64,000 nt of DNA, taken from contig JANQON010000009.1 in assembly GCA_028289605.1 (NCBI GenBank), positions 558,001-622,000 on the forward strand, read 5' to 3'. This stretch comes from Hyphococcus sp. (GTDB taxonomy: Bacteria > Pseudomonadota > Alphaproteobacteria > Caulobacterales > Parvularculaceae). Numbering within the stretch: the first letter of the stretch is position 1; each line of letters opens with the position of its first letter. The notes beneath the pieces are model-generated. The model made no database searches. It was given only the letters and a program-made list of their open reading frames with translations, and had not been told where the DNA came from. The translations under genes were made by a program, and so were the position numbers. This document shows, in pieces, positions 1 to 8,992 of this stretch.

Positions 1-2
1 GC

Positions 3-338
3 CTCGACTGGGAGACGGATACGGTCCCGGTCAGTATGCAGACCAAAAGCGGCGCCGTCGCCGGGTTTCCGGTGCTCAACGAACTTGACGACCGTTTCCT
101 GCTGACAACGAAAAACCACACGGAAGCAGACTGGCGCGACCAGATTCTTGAGGCCGCCGACATGACCGCGTCGGAGGCGCCGCGATACGGCGCTCAAGTA
201 TTCGGCTTCACGATGACGCCCTATATCGCCGGCCAGCCCTTCCGCATGTGGGCGGTTCGCGACATACTGGAGAAACTAAGCCAACGCGAGGGCGTTATGT
301 TGGGCGCCGTTTCAGAGCTGACGGACGCCGCCTCATGA
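3..338 (+). CDS. Polysaccharide deacetylase/PuuE-like hydrolase, C-terminal part (5' truncated by window edge)
   Basis: The reading frame is open from the first bases of the window, so this is the C-terminal 111 residues of a longer protein. An ATG at 36 is internal. The tail contains YIAGQPFRMW followed by a late REGVM segment, which resembles the end of PuuE allantoinase / cyclic-imide-hydrolase type members of the polysaccharide deacetylase (NodB) superfamily. A complete relative lies at 18138-19013. The stop codon overlaps the start of the next gene (ATGA), so the two are translationally coupled. The metal-binding part is outside the window, so substrate and activity cannot be judged. Family assignment rests on a short tail and on the neighbouring context. 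Confidence 0.6.
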   Translation, partial: LDWETDTVPVSMQTKSGAVAGFPVLNELDDRFLLTTKNHTEADWRDQILEAADMTASEAPRYGAQVFGFTMTPYIAGQPFRMWAVRDILEKLSQREGVMLGAVSELTDAAS

Positions 339-1444
339 ACCGCCGCACCTTTCTCGCCGCATCAACCGCCGCCGGAGTTCTCATGACCAACGCCGCCGCT
401 GATTCTCGCGAACGATATACGGCGCTTGCGCTGCAGACGCTGTGCGACGCCGTCAATCAGGACAAGTCCCGGCGCGGGGCGCGCAAGCGGATGGAAGCGT
501 CCCTCGCCCGCGTCACCGGTCAAATCGCCGCCTCCAAAGGCTTCCTGAAAAGCTTCAACGGCTATGACCTGAAGCTCGTTGTCCTGCCGGAATACTGGAT
601 GACGGGTTTCCCGCTGGGAGAAACCCGCGAGGAGTGGCAGGACAAAGCCGTGATCGAGATGGACGGCGCCTTTGCGGGTATGATGGCCGACATGGCGAAG
701 AAGTTCGGCATCTATCTGTGCTCTAACCATTACGAGAACGATCCCAATTTTCCGGACCTCTATTTTCAGGCGAATGTCGTTTATTCTCCCGCCGGCGAGT
801 CCATATTGCGCTACCGGCGCATGATTTCTCTGTATTCGCCGAGCCCCTATGACGTTTGGGACCGCTATCTTGAAATCTACGGCGCCGATGCAATCTTCCC
901 GGTCGCCGATACGGAGATTGGCGTTGTCGGCACCATCGCAAGCGAGGAAATCCTGTTTCCGGAGATCGCGCGCATGCATGCAATGAAGGGGGCTGAACTT
1001 CTGTTGCATCCAACGTCGGAAGTGGGATCGCCGAAACTGACGCCGAAGGACGTCGCCAAGCGCGCCCGCGCGCTTGAAAACATCGCCTATGTGATATCCG
1101 CCAATTCGGGCGGCATTGCCGGCACGGCCGTACCGCAAACATCGACCGACGGCATGTCGAAAATCGTCGACTGGAAAGGCGCCGTCGCCGCCGAAGCCAA
1201 TCAGGGCGAAACCATGAACGCCAACGCGGTGATCGACCTCGAAGGACTGCGCTCCGCACGCCGCAAGACCGGCATGTCGAATTTCCTCTCGCGCTTGCCC
1301 ATGGCCGCCTTTGCGCCGACCTATGATGGCGACATCGCGCCGGCCAATCGTACGCCGGACGGCAAGATGATCGAACGCAAAGACGCGATCGCCGGACAAC
1401 AGAACGTCATTGATCGCTTGGTCGCTGACGGCATTATCAAATAG
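335..1444 (+). CDS. Tat-exported nitrilase-superfamily (carbon-nitrogen hydrolase) protein lacking the catalytic Cys
   Basis: The protein has 369 residues. I start it at the ATG at 335, where a twin-arginine signal begins (NRRTFLAAS, then a hydrophobic stretch to about residue 22); the frame extends further upstream but those residues look non-coding. The nitrilase fold is indicated by LVVLPEYWMTGFP (Glu86) and by an MKGAELLLHPT segment after the nucleophile loop. By eye, the nucleophile Cys of the usual ICYDxRFPE motif is Ser203 here (IASEEILFPE), and the Lys position falls in YRRM. Family members normally hydrolyse amides or nitriles with a Glu-Lys-Cys triad, so this one is either non-catalytic or uses different chemistry. 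A paralogue with the same change is at 44197-45339. It overlaps the previous gene by 4 bp. Confidence 0.75.
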   Translation: MNRRTFLAASTAAGVLMTNAAADSRERYTALALQTLCDAVNQDKSRRGARKRMEASLARVTGQIAASKGFLKSFNGYDLKLVVLPEYWMTGFPLGETREEWQDKAVIEMDGAFAGMMADMAKKFGIYLCSNHYENDPNFPDLYFQANVVYSPAGESILRYRRMISLYSPSPYDVWDRYLEIYGADAIFPVADTEIGVVGTIASEEILFPEIARMHAMKGAELLLHPTSEVGSPKLTPKDVAKRARALENIAYVISANSGGIAGTAVPQTSTDGMSKIVDWKGAVAAEANQGETMNANAVIDLEGLRSARRKTGMSNFLSRLPMAAFAPTYDGDIAPANRTPDGKMIERKDAIAGQQNVIDRLVADGIIK

Positions 1445-1450
1445 CGCGCG

Positions 1451-2230
1451 ATGACCGAAACGCTGCAATACAGGCCGGGGAGCCCCATCGGCGAGATCAT
1501 TCTCAACCAGCCGTCGAAACGCAACGCAATCAATGCGGACATGTGGCGCGGCCTTGGCGAGACTGTTGCAAAGGCGACGGCGGACGCGAGCGTGAAAGTC
1601 GTTGTTGTGCGCGGGCAAGGCGACCATTTCGCGGCCGGCGCCGACATCAGCGAGTTCGAACAAACCTACGCCACCACACAGAGCGCTGCCCGCTACACGC
1701 AGACCATGCTCGACTCATTGGCGGCGCTTGAACACTGCCCCAAGCCGACGATCGCCATGATCCGAGGCTCGTGCGTCGGCGGCGGCTGTTCGATCGCGCT
1801 CGCCTGCGATTTCCGGTTTGCCAGCGATACGGCGCGGTTCGGTGCGACGCCCGGCAAACTGGGGCTGGTCTATTCGCTGGCGGATACAAGGCGTCTCGTT
1901 CAGACCGTCGGCGTCAGCGGCGCGAAAGACCTTCTGTTCACCGGGCGCTTGATTGATGCGAGCGAAGCGCAGGCGATGGGACTGTGTGACCGCATCTATC
2001 GGGACGACGCCGTTGAAACGGAAACGCAAGCTTATGCGCAATCCATCGCATCAACGTCGCAGTGGTCGGCGCGCGCAACAAAGCGAACCTTCCAGATGCT
2101 GAGCGACGGCGTCGCGGACGATGACGAAGCCGCAATGAAAATTATGCTCGAGGCTTTTGAGGGTGCGGATTTCAAGGAGGGCTACCGCGCTTTCCTCGAG
2201 AAGCGAAAGCCGAAATTTCCAACGGAATAA
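1451..2230 (+). CDS. Enoyl-CoA hydratase/isomerase family protein (crotonase fold)
   Basis: The protein has 259 residues, the usual size for a single-domain crotonase. The CoA/oxyanion-hole segments are clear: FAAGADISEF near residue 60 and GSCVGGGCSIALACDFRF near residue 108. The segment that normally carries the two acid/base Glu residues of enoyl-CoA hydratase reads ATPGKLGLVYSL and later GAKDLLFTG. The first Glu therefore appears absent and the second is Asp. A different reaction on an acyl-CoA thioester (isomerisation, hydrolysis, C-C cleavage) is more likely than simple hydration. It follows the nitrilase-like gene by 6 bp, probably in the same operon, and converges on the amidase gene with only 2 bp between the stop codons. 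Confidence 0.85.
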   Translation: MTETLQYRPGSPIGEIILNQPSKRNAINADMWRGLGETVAKATADASVKVVVVRGQGDHFAAGADISEFEQTYATTQSAARYTQTMLDSLAALEHCPKPTIAMIRGSCVGGGCSIALACDFRFASDTARFGATPGKLGLVYSLADTRRLVQTVGVSGAKDLLFTGRLIDASEAQAMGLCDRIYRDDAVETETQAYAQSIASTSQWSARATKRTFQMLSDGVADDDEAAMKIMLEAFEGADFKEGYRAFLEKRKPKFPTE

Positions 2231-2232
2231 TA

Positions 2233-3573
2233 CTAAAAGTGGTCGGGCGGAAACGGCGCCGGCCCGCGTGCGTCTTCAAACGCCGCCGCGGCGGCGAGCG
2301 CGACATGGTCCATGCCTTTGCGGGCGATAAATTGAATCGACGCCGGCGGCGCGCCTGCGGTGGATGCAGGAACGGCGACGGCGGGCGCGCCGGCGAAATT
2401 CGCAATGCAGGTGAAGTCCGCCTGATTAGCGGGAACCGTCTCGCCGAAAGAAAAAGGTCCCTGCGGCGCCGTCGGGGTGATGATGACGTCAACATCATCG
2501 AACAACCGGTCTACAGCCTTGCCTGCAGCGCGAACATCGTCATACGCCGCGTCGATCTTTTCGCGGTTTTGACCAATGCCCCATTCCAGCATACCGCGAA
2601 ACTCATCGGAAAATCCCGACGGGTCTTTCGCCAACATGACTTGATGCGCATGATGGCCTTCAACCTCGCTCACCAATAAGCCGCGCCGTCGCAGCGCACC
2701 GAAGTCGAAGGAAGAAATATCGACGGACTTCGTTTGAGCATATGTCATAATGATGTCTGTCGCTGCGGCGAACGCGACGGCCACGTCTTCGTCGATGTCG
2801 ACGGCGCCGCCCCAGTCTGCGATCCCGATACGAATACTCTGATGATCAACGTCGGCGTTCACCTGTCCGCGGAGATGGGGAAGCACAAGGCGAATGTCCG
2901 CCGCGGTGCGCGCATGGGGGCCGATATGATCAAGGGTCGGAGAGAGGTCAATAAGCCCGTCGCCCGGAACAGCGCCGTAGCTTGGCTTTAGACCCGCAAC
3001 ACTGCAATAGGCGGACGGGATGCGCACACTGCCCATCGTATCCGTCCCCAGCGCGAATGCGCACAGCCCGGCGGCGACTGAAGCGCCGGAACCACCCGAG
3101 GAACCGCCGGGAGTCTTATTCTCCCCCCACGGATTATAACAGCGACCGAAATGTGGATTATCGGTCGTAGCGCCAAGCGCGCCTTCATGCATATTGAGAA
3201 TACCCAACGGGATCGCCCCCGCTCGACGCAACGCAGCGACGCAAGCGGCGTCCTCCCCCGCGACGCGGCCGCGATAGGCGGCGATACCGCCGTGCCAAGG
3301 GAGCCCGCCGACGGCGATATTGGCCTTCACGCCGAACGCAACGCCGTCGATCGGTGATAAGGCCGCGCCCGTGCGCCAGCGTTCGGTTGCATCGCGCGCT
3401 TCTTTAGCCGCGTCCGCCAGTCTGAGGTCGAGAAAAGCGTTGAGCGCCGGATTGAACTGGTGGATCCGCCGCGTATATGCCTCAACTGCATCCGACGGCG
3501 TGAGTGATCCGTCGGCAAAGGCCGCCGCCTGTCCGTGGACGCCAAGCGCGGCGATTGACGCATCGCCCCGCAT
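2233..3573 (-). CDS. Amidase signature family hydrolase
   Basis: The protein has 446 residues. The Ser-cisSer-Lys machinery of the amidase signature family is complete: Lys83 in FGVKANI, the GGSSGGSGA loop around residues 157-164, and the nucleophile Ser182 in GTDTMGSVRIPSA. Members hydrolyse amides, including half-amides of dicarboxylic acids and aryl or acyl amides; the substrate cannot be read from the sequence. It is the last gene of a minus-strand operon with a PaaK-like CoA ligase and two MmgE/PrpD proteins, and its start overlaps the ligase stop (ATGA). That order suggests an amide is hydrolysed and the freed acid is activated to a CoA thioester. Confidence 0.9.
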   Translation of the reverse strand: MRGDASIAALGVHGQAAAFADGSLTPSDAVEAYTRRIHQFNPALNAFLDLRLADAAKEARDATERWRTGAALSPIDGVAFGVKANIAVGGLPWHGGIAAYRGRVAGEDAACVAALRRAGAIPLGILNMHEGALGATTDNPHFGRCYNPWGENKTPGGSSGGSGASVAAGLCAFALGTDTMGSVRIPSAYCSVAGLKPSYGAVPGDGLIDLSPTLDHIGPHARTAADIRLVLPHLRGQVNADVDHQSIRIGIADWGGAVDIDEDVAVAFAAATDIIMTYAQTKSVDISSFDFGALRRRGLLVSEVEGHHAHQVMLAKDPSGFSDEFRGMLEWGIGQNREKIDAAYDDVRAAGKAVDRLFDDVDVIITPTAPQGPFSFGETVPANQADFTCIANFAGAPAVAVPASTAGAPPASIQFIARKGMDHVALAAAAAFEDARGPAPFPPDHF

Positions 3574-4967
3574 CAGAACCGTTCGTCTATGAGCCGGATC
3601 GGCTTTTGCCGCACGTCGATCTGCGTTAGCGGCGCAAGCGATCCGACCTCTGCAAGTTCGACAATTGGGGCGATGCCGATTTTGCGTTTCAGTACTCGCT
3701 GTAACTCTTCCTCGACGGCGCCGGATATCTCGCGCACCTCTGCAACGACAATAAACTCATCACGGCCGTTTTCATCGCGGCGCGCCTTACAGATGAATTC
3801 TCCGGCGAAAGCGCTCGCTTCTTCCAGCATGGGCCCCACAGCCTGGGGGAAGATGTTGATGCCTCGGATTTTTACCATATTGTCTGAGCGGCCGAGAAAC
3901 CCTTCGATGCGCTGGAAATTCACGCCAATCTGCGAATCCGACTGTATGGCGCGCGTAACGTCATGGGTGTTGAAACGAATGATCGGGTATAAATCGTCCT
4001 TGTAGAGACAGGTAACCACCATGTCGCCTTCTGCGCCCGGCGAAACCGGCTTGTGATCGTCGATATCGCAAATTTCCAGATATTGCGCGTCTTCCATGAC
4101 ATACAACCCGTCCTGATCCGGTCCCTCGCCGGCGATCGCGCCGGTGTCGCCTACGCCGTACCAGTCAAAACACTTGGCGCCGCCCCAGCTTTCGGACAGC
4201 GCTTTTTTGTCTTCGCGGCCGAGATGACCCGAAATCATGCGGATATTGATATCGCGGCCCGGCTCAATCCCCGCCTCTTTTGCGACGCCGGCCAGTTTCT
4301 TGATATAGTCGGCAAACCCGACGATGACGGTCGCGCGAAAGTCGCGCATCAGCTCCACCTGACGAACAGAGCGGGTTTCAACGCCTGTGCCGGCGGACAT
4401 AAAAATCGCGCTCGTCCAGTGGATCGCCGCCTCGCGCACATAGTGGCCGCCATTGATCATGCCGTGTCCGTAGACGGAATGAATAACGTCATCCGGCCTC
4501 AGGCCTTGAAATCGGTAAAGCCGACCAAGCAAGAGGTTCTGCACCTCACGGCTTTTCGGACCAAACAGCAGCACTTGCGGCGTTCCGGTTGTGCCAGACG
4601 TCGTGTGAAAGATAACAGGCGGTTTTTCACCGGCGCCGTAGCTCTCGAAGCCGGCGAAATCGCCGATCGGCGGCGCGGCGGCGATCGACTCCATGATATC
4701 CTGTTTATCGAACACCGGCAGGCTCGGCAGATCGTCTAGAGAACGAATATCGCCCCGCTCAATTCCGACCGAACCCCACAACCGCTGGTAAAACGGCGTC
4801 GCCCATGCGCGCTCGACACAGCGAAGGAAGAGCTTGTTTTGATGCGCCCGCAACTCGTCACGCGACGTCTTTGTCGCAAATTCCGTGAACGCATCGCCGA
4901 TCGGATGATCGCGTTCCATCGCCGCCCAGTCGACGCTGTTAAAATATGTCTTGTGTCCGTCCATCAT
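3573..4967 (-). CDS. Phenylacetate-CoA ligase (PaaK)-like AMP-forming acyl-CoA ligase
   Basis: The protein has 464 residues. The ATP-binding loop HTTSGTTGTP lies at about 121-130. YPIIRFNTHDVT and the C-terminal hinge RSDNMVKIRGINIFP are typical of the PaaK branch of the adenylate-forming enzymes. The reaction would be carboxylic acid + ATP + CoA to acyl-CoA. Two consecutive ATG codons occur at the start, preceded by a GGGGG Shine-Dalgarno run. The stop codon of the upstream MmgE/PrpD gene is immediately adjacent and the amidase start overlaps its own stop. The substrate need not be aromatic; PaaK-like enzymes in catabolic islands vary. Confidence 0.88.
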   Translation of the reverse strand: MMDGHKTYFNSVDWAAMERDHPIGDAFTEFATKTSRDELRAHQNKLFLRCVERAWATPFYQRLWGSVGIERGDIRSLDDLPSLPVFDKQDIMESIAAAPPIGDFAGFESYGAGEKPPVIFHTTSGTTGTPQVLLFGPKSREVQNLLLGRLYRFQGLRPDDVIHSVYGHGMINGGHYVREAAIHWTSAIFMSAGTGVETRSVRQVELMRDFRATVIVGFADYIKKLAGVAKEAGIEPGRDINIRMISGHLGREDKKALSESWGGAKCFDWYGVGDTGAIAGEGPDQDGLYVMEDAQYLEICDIDDHKPVSPGAEGDMVVTCLYKDDLYPIIRFNTHDVTRAIQSDSQIGVNFQRIEGFLGRSDNMVKIRGINIFPQAVGPMLEEASAFAGEFICKARRDENGRDEFIVVAEVREISGAVEEELQRVLKRKIGIAPIVELAEVGSLAPLTQIDVRQKPIRLIDERF

Positions 4968-6332
4968 TCACCCCCGCCGTCCCGAGGCGAGACGCGACAG
5001 CGCGCCCATGTCGGATTGCGTTTCCAAGGTTTCAACAAACTCAATAATCGCTTCGGCCTGATCGACAGCTTCGTCATGGAAACCGAACGCCATGCAATTC
5101 CGGAATTTTTCCAGATGAGCATCGTAGGTCATCGGGCTCGCTGGAGATCCGTACAGGGCTGTGACCTCAACCTCGAGCGCGTCGCCATTGTTCAGCTTAG
5201 CTACAGCCCGTTGCGGCGCAAACGCCGCAGGGTCCGTCGAACCATCGTCCACAACGTCGATCTTTTGCGCTACCGATTTGATATCAGCGTCGCTCAAGCG
5301 GTCCGGTGCAAAGTCGGAGAGTCCAACGGTTCCCTGCAGCAGCGCGACTGCGCCGCAATAGGCAAAACAGAGCCGTGCGTAGTTCGCGGTCATATCTTCT
5401 GTATAGGGACGGCCCACCAGGCGATGAATTAGCGGCGGCGCCGTCAATGTCAGTCGGTCAAGGTTCGGCGGTGTAAGCCCTTTGTCCCGCAACTGCTGAA
5501 CGGCCGTGATGCCGCCCTGCGCCGCCCGGCCGGTGGGAAAAGGCTTGTGCGAGACTTCCGCGATGCGCCATGTCTTGCCGAGAGACGCCAGGACGGGCGC
5601 AATTTTCGCTTCCGTTTCAAACAGCGCCAAGTATCCGAACGCGCCGTCAAAAACGTCGTTTGGTCCCGGCAATCCGGCGCCGGCGATGTCACAGGCTGCA
5701 ACCGCGCCGCGCGCTGCATTCGCGATCTGCACCGGCAGCGCCGGTTTGCCTTCAACATGAGCCTGCATAGTGCCGGACGCGAACGCCAGCGCATAGCCAA
5801 GTGCATCGAGGGCTTCTTGTTCGGAAAACCCACGCAGCCGCGCTATTCCTAGCGTTGCGCCGAATATGCCGGCGGTCGCGGGCCTGAAGAACCGAATCCC
5901 CGATCTCGCCGCAACGCCAAGCCCTGCCGCGACATCGACGGCGACCGTGATCGCGATAAGGAAATCCTTCCCCGGTACGGGCCTGCGCGCGTCTGCATCA
6001 GCCAGCAACGCCGCTAGAATTGTCGCCATGGGATGAACAACGGCGGGCTCGTGAACGCAGTCAAACTCCTGGCAGTGAATTTGAAATCCGTTGACAAACG
6101 CCGCGCCGGGCGCGGGCAACGCAACGCCGCGAGCGAATATATGCGCGCCCTCGCCAGCGCCCCAGGCGGCGGCCGCTGCAAAAATCTCATCCGCATAAGG
6201 CGCGTTTTTGCCGGCAATCCCGACGCCGATCGTGTCGAGTATGAATGTCTTCGCCGCACGAATCGCGTCCGCCGGCACCTGGTCAAACGTTGTCGACAAT
6301 GCGTGACGGGTAAATGCTTCAGCGCTGGTCAT
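4968..6332 (-). CDS. MmgE/PrpD family protein
   Basis: The protein has 454 residues and covers the whole MmgE/PrpD fold: an N-terminal helical domain (ILDTIGVGIAGKNAPYADEIF, then FVNGFQIHCQEFDCVHEPAVVHP) and a C-terminal alpha/beta part with SHKPFPTGRAAQGGI. Characterised relatives include 2-methylcitrate dehydratase (PrpD), cis-aconitate decarboxylase and iminodisuccinate epimerase, all acting on tricarboxylic or dicarboxylic acids. A second member lies directly upstream with an ATGA overlap. The pairing suggests either a heteromer or two steps on related acids. The exact reaction cannot be assigned. Confidence 0.88.
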   Translation of the reverse strand: MTSAEAFTRHALSTTFDQVPADAIRAAKTFILDTIGVGIAGKNAPYADEIFAAAAAWGAGEGAHIFARGVALPAPGAAFVNGFQIHCQEFDCVHEPAVVHPMATILAALLADADARRPVPGKDFLIAITVAVDVAAGLGVAARSGIRFFRPATAGIFGATLGIARLRGFSEQEALDALGYALAFASGTMQAHVEGKPALPVQIANAARGAVAACDIAGAGLPGPNDVFDGAFGYLALFETEAKIAPVLASLGKTWRIAEVSHKPFPTGRAAQGGITAVQQLRDKGLTPPNLDRLTLTAPPLIHRLVGRPYTEDMTANYARLCFAYCGAVALLQGTVGLSDFAPDRLSDADIKSVAQKIDVVDDGSTDPAAFAPQRAVAKLNNGDALEVEVTALYGSPASPMTYDAHLEKFRNCMAFGFHDEAVDQAEAIIEFVETLETQSDMGALSRLASGRRG

Positions 6333-7663
6333 GAAAGTCCCTCGCCAAACAGGAGATTAAAATACTCGTCCAGCGCACCGCCGTCAGCTAGGCTTGTCGC
6401 CGCCATGCGCAATGCGCTCGAACCGTTGTCGGACATACCGCCGGCGGCCATCAAACGCACTGCTTTCTCCTTGATGACATCGTCCGACGCCGGATTTTCC
6501 GGATCGCCTAAAGCGTCTGGAATTGTTGCGATCATGTCCTCTCGATCGGCGTTGTGCGCATCAAGCCGCGCCCCGAACCGCGCCGGATAGACGCGCGTAA
6601 AGTCCTCGTCCTCTATAACGGAGATCTTGTCGCGCAAAGCGGCGATGTCAGGCGCGGCCAGCGCCTCGCCCTCGAAATCAGAAAGCTTCGGCTCGCCGCG
6701 CAGCAAAGCAACAGCCACGCTATGCTGAAGCGAAAACTTCGCGCTGAGCGTATCGGCGGGCGCCGGCTTGTCGCAAAACGTGAGCGCGTCTTTGTAAGTC
6801 CGGACAGTGAACGCGCCCGCGTCACGCCATCGAGAATTATCAGCGCGCAAGGCGAGCGCGGCGTCGATCGCTGCATGAACGTGACGGCACGCCGGCCACG
6901 GCTTGAAGCTGACCTCGTGAATGCACCACGGCGCGTCAACGTCGACGTCAACCACGGCGTCCGGATCGTCGCCCCCGCACGTCGCCGCAAAAAACCCTTG
7001 CGGTCCCTCCAGCAGCGTTTTCAATCCGACGAATCCGGCGCGCGTCAGTTTTGCGGCGAAGAGGCCCGCATGGGCGGCGCGCGCGGTGTGCAATTGTTTC
7101 GCATGCGACTGGGGCTCGTGACGGGTCTGCCAGAACCCGCTGGCTTGCGTCCCGGCGAGGCCGAGCGCCCATACCGTTTTTTCCGTATCAAGACCGAATA
7201 ATGATGCTGCGGCGGCGGCAGCGCCGAAAGGACCACATGTTCCGGTATTGTGCCAGTAGCGATAATGATCGGGACCCACCGCGCGTCCGATGCGGATGAC
7301 GGCTTCGTAGCCCCGAACCACCGCATCCAGAAACGCGTCAGCTGTCGCGTTCGCTTCCCTCGCGGCGGCAATCGTCGCCGGAATAACGACGGGCCCGGGA
7401 TGCAACAGGGCGCGTTTATCAACGTCGTCCATCTCAAGGATGTTGCCGAGGGCGCCGAGATACAAAACGTCATGTTTCGCGTCCTCGCCGAGCGCGGTCG
7501 CCATCGCCGCCGCCGCAGGCGCCGCCGTCCCGGCCACCGCGCAGCCGGTCCAGTCGAGGACGTGAAGCGCCGCCCGTTGACGATCGGCCGCGGCCGCCGG
7601 CCGCTCGAGGCGCGCCGCCAACCGTTCGGTCACGGTCCGCGGATTTGGACTTTGTCCGGACAT
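6329..7663 (-). CDS. MmgE/PrpD family protein (second copy)
   Basis: The protein has 444 residues when started at the ATG at 7663 (MSGQSPNPRTV). The frame extends to 7708 but the added residues do not look family-like. Recognisable MmgE/PrpD segments are HVLDWTGCAVAGT, NILEMDDVDKRALLHPGPVVIPA and SFKPWPACRHVHAAIDAAL. It is the first gene of a four-gene minus-strand operon (MmgE/PrpD, MmgE/PrpD, CoA ligase, amidase). The TGTCCGGACA palindrome at 7653-7662 overlaps its start codon, which would place repressor directly on the translation start region. The residues are clearly diverged from the neighbouring copy, so this is not a recent duplication. Confidence 0.87.
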   Translation of the reverse strand: MSGQSPNPRTVTERLAARLERPAAAADRQRAALHVLDWTGCAVAGTAAPAAAAMATALGEDAKHDVLYLGALGNILEMDDVDKRALLHPGPVVIPATIAAAREANATADAFLDAVVRGYEAVIRIGRAVGPDHYRYWHNTGTCGPFGAAAAAASLFGLDTEKTVWALGLAGTQASGFWQTRHEPQSHAKQLHTARAAHAGLFAAKLTRAGFVGLKTLLEGPQGFFAATCGGDDPDAVVDVDVDAPWCIHEVSFKPWPACRHVHAAIDAALALRADNSRWRDAGAFTVRTYKDALTFCDKPAPADTLSAKFSLQHSVAVALLRGEPKLSDFEGEALAAPDIAALRDKISVIEDEDFTRVYPARFGARLDAHNADREDMIATIPDALGDPENPASDDVIKEKAVRLMAAGGMSDNGSSALRMAATSLADGGALDEYFNLLFGEGLS

Positions 7664-7665
7664 TT
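7649..7665. promoter_or_regulatory. Candidate GntR operator (TGTCCGGACA) between divergent operons
   Basis: The sequence around 7653-7662 is the palindrome TGTCCGGACA. On the minus strand it continues as TGTCCGGACAAAGT, the same 14 bases found in the perfect palindrome at 14591-14614. It lies between the MmgE/PrpD operon (minus strand) and the CoA-transferase/GntR operon (plus strand), overlapping the MmgE/PrpD start codon. The GntR regulator encoded at 8993-9721 is the likely ligand. One arm is weaker than at the 14.6 kb site. Binding is inferred, not shown. Confidence 0.55.
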
Positions 7666-7725
7666 GGCATAAGTAGCATGAAGCCCGGAAATGGGGAACA
7701 CAAACCATAGGAAATCTTGCTGCTA

Positions 7726-8991
7726 ATGCGCGCCGCCAGCCCCGTTGAGGCCTTGAAAACCCTGCGCGACAGGCTTCCCGCCGGCGGACGGATCTATGCG
7801 CCGGGATGTTCCGGGGAACCGTCCGTTTTCGTGGACGCGATGCGCGCCGAGCCTTCTCTGGCTGCAGACATGACGTTTCTGGGCGTGTGGATTCCGGGCG
7901 TCAATAATGTCGACTACGCGGGACTGCATGATCGCGCGCGGGCGGAAGCGATCTTTATGGCGCCGCCCTTACGCGAAAGCTTTGATCGCGGCGCCCTTGC
8001 GCTGAAGCCCCTGTCCTATACGCAAGCCTATCCGTGGCTGGAGACGACGCCGCTAAACGCAGCGCTTTTTCAGGTGACGGCGCCCGACGCCGCAGGCATG
8101 GTTTCGCTCGGCGTCAGCGCGGACTTTTCTCCCGCCGTTTGGTCGCGCGACGACATTGTAAAGGTTGCCCACGTCAATCCCGGCATGCCGCGTCCGGCGG
8201 CGACGCCGGCTATTTCACTCGATACGTTCGATATCGTGACCGAACAGAAGGCGCCGCTCCTGCAATACGCCCCGCCCCCCCTGTCGCCAGTGTTTGAAGA
8301 AATCGCCAAAACCATTGCAGCGCTGATCAGTGACGGGGATGTTCTGCAGTTCGGTTTAGGCAATGTTCAGCTCGCCGTCCTGCGCGCGCTCGCCGGCAAA
8401 CAAAACCTGAGCATTCATTCCGGCATGATCTCAGATCCGGTGTTGAGCGCGGTTGAGGCAGGGGCGATCTCGAATGAGCCCGGCGCAATCACAACCGGTG
8501 TCGCGCTTGGATCGGACACGCTCTACGCGTATTGCGAGCGGGACGGGCGCTTGCGTTTCGCGCCCGTCTGCGAGACCCATTCGATTTCGACCCTCAGCGC
8601 CATTGAAAACTTCGTCGCCATCAACTCTGTCATAGAAGTCGACCTCTTTGGCCAGGCGAACGCGGAGTATATCGGTCCGCGGCAAGTATCCGGCGCCGGC
8701 GGGCTTGTGGACTTTCTGCGCGGCGCCGCCGCGTCAAAAGGCGGAAAGCCTATTCTCGCTCTTGCATCGACGGCCAAGAACGGCGCAATGTCACGCATTG
8801 TTCCGTCGTTGACCGCGCCCAGCGTTTCCATCGGACGCGCAGATGTTGGGCTCGTCGTCACCGAACACGGATTTGCCGACTTGCGCGGCAAGTCTGTGAG
8901 CGAATGCGCAGCAGCGATGATTTCAGTTGCAGACCCGCGTCATCGCGAAGCGCTGACAGACGCTTGGCGCAAAATTGAGAGCGCGCTCTGA
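7726..8991 (+). CDS. Acetyl-CoA hydrolase/transferase family CoA-transferase
   Basis: The protein has 421 residues from the ATG at 7726; a TTG three codons upstream, closer to a GGA motif, is an alternative. It resembles the 4-hydroxybutyrate/acetate CoA-transferase branch, with an N-terminal Rossmann-like half, DGDVLQFGLGNVQ near residue 205 and the C-terminal VVTEHGFADLRGKS motif. It would move CoA between an acyl-CoA donor and a free acid. It is divergent from the MmgE/PrpD operon across the TGTCCGGACA site and is followed at 1 bp by the GntR regulator gene, so regulator and enzyme form one transcription unit. Confidence 0.85.
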   Translation: MRAASPVEALKTLRDRLPAGGRIYAPGCSGEPSVFVDAMRAEPSLAADMTFLGVWIPGVNNVDYAGLHDRARAEAIFMAPPLRESFDRGALALKPLSYTQAYPWLETTPLNAALFQVTAPDAAGMVSLGVSADFSPAVWSRDDIVKVAHVNPGMPRPAATPAISLDTFDIVTEQKAPLLQYAPPPLSPVFEEIAKTIAALISDGDVLQFGLGNVQLAVLRALAGKQNLSIHSGMISDPVLSAVEAGAISNEPGAITTGVALGSDTLYAYCERDGRLRFAPVCETHSISTLSAIENFVAINSVIEVDLFGQANAEYIGPRQVSGAGGLVDFLRGAAASKGGKPILALASTAKNGAMSRIVPSLTAPSVSIGRADVGLVVTEHGFADLRGKSVSECAAAMISVADPRHREALTDAWRKIESAL

Positions 8992-8992
8992 G

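Noticed and set aside
362-1663. A 433-residue open frame on the minus strand opposite the nitrilase-like gene
   Set aside because: It is the antisense shadow of a gene with a clear fold, has an Arg/His-rich composition and no family motifs.
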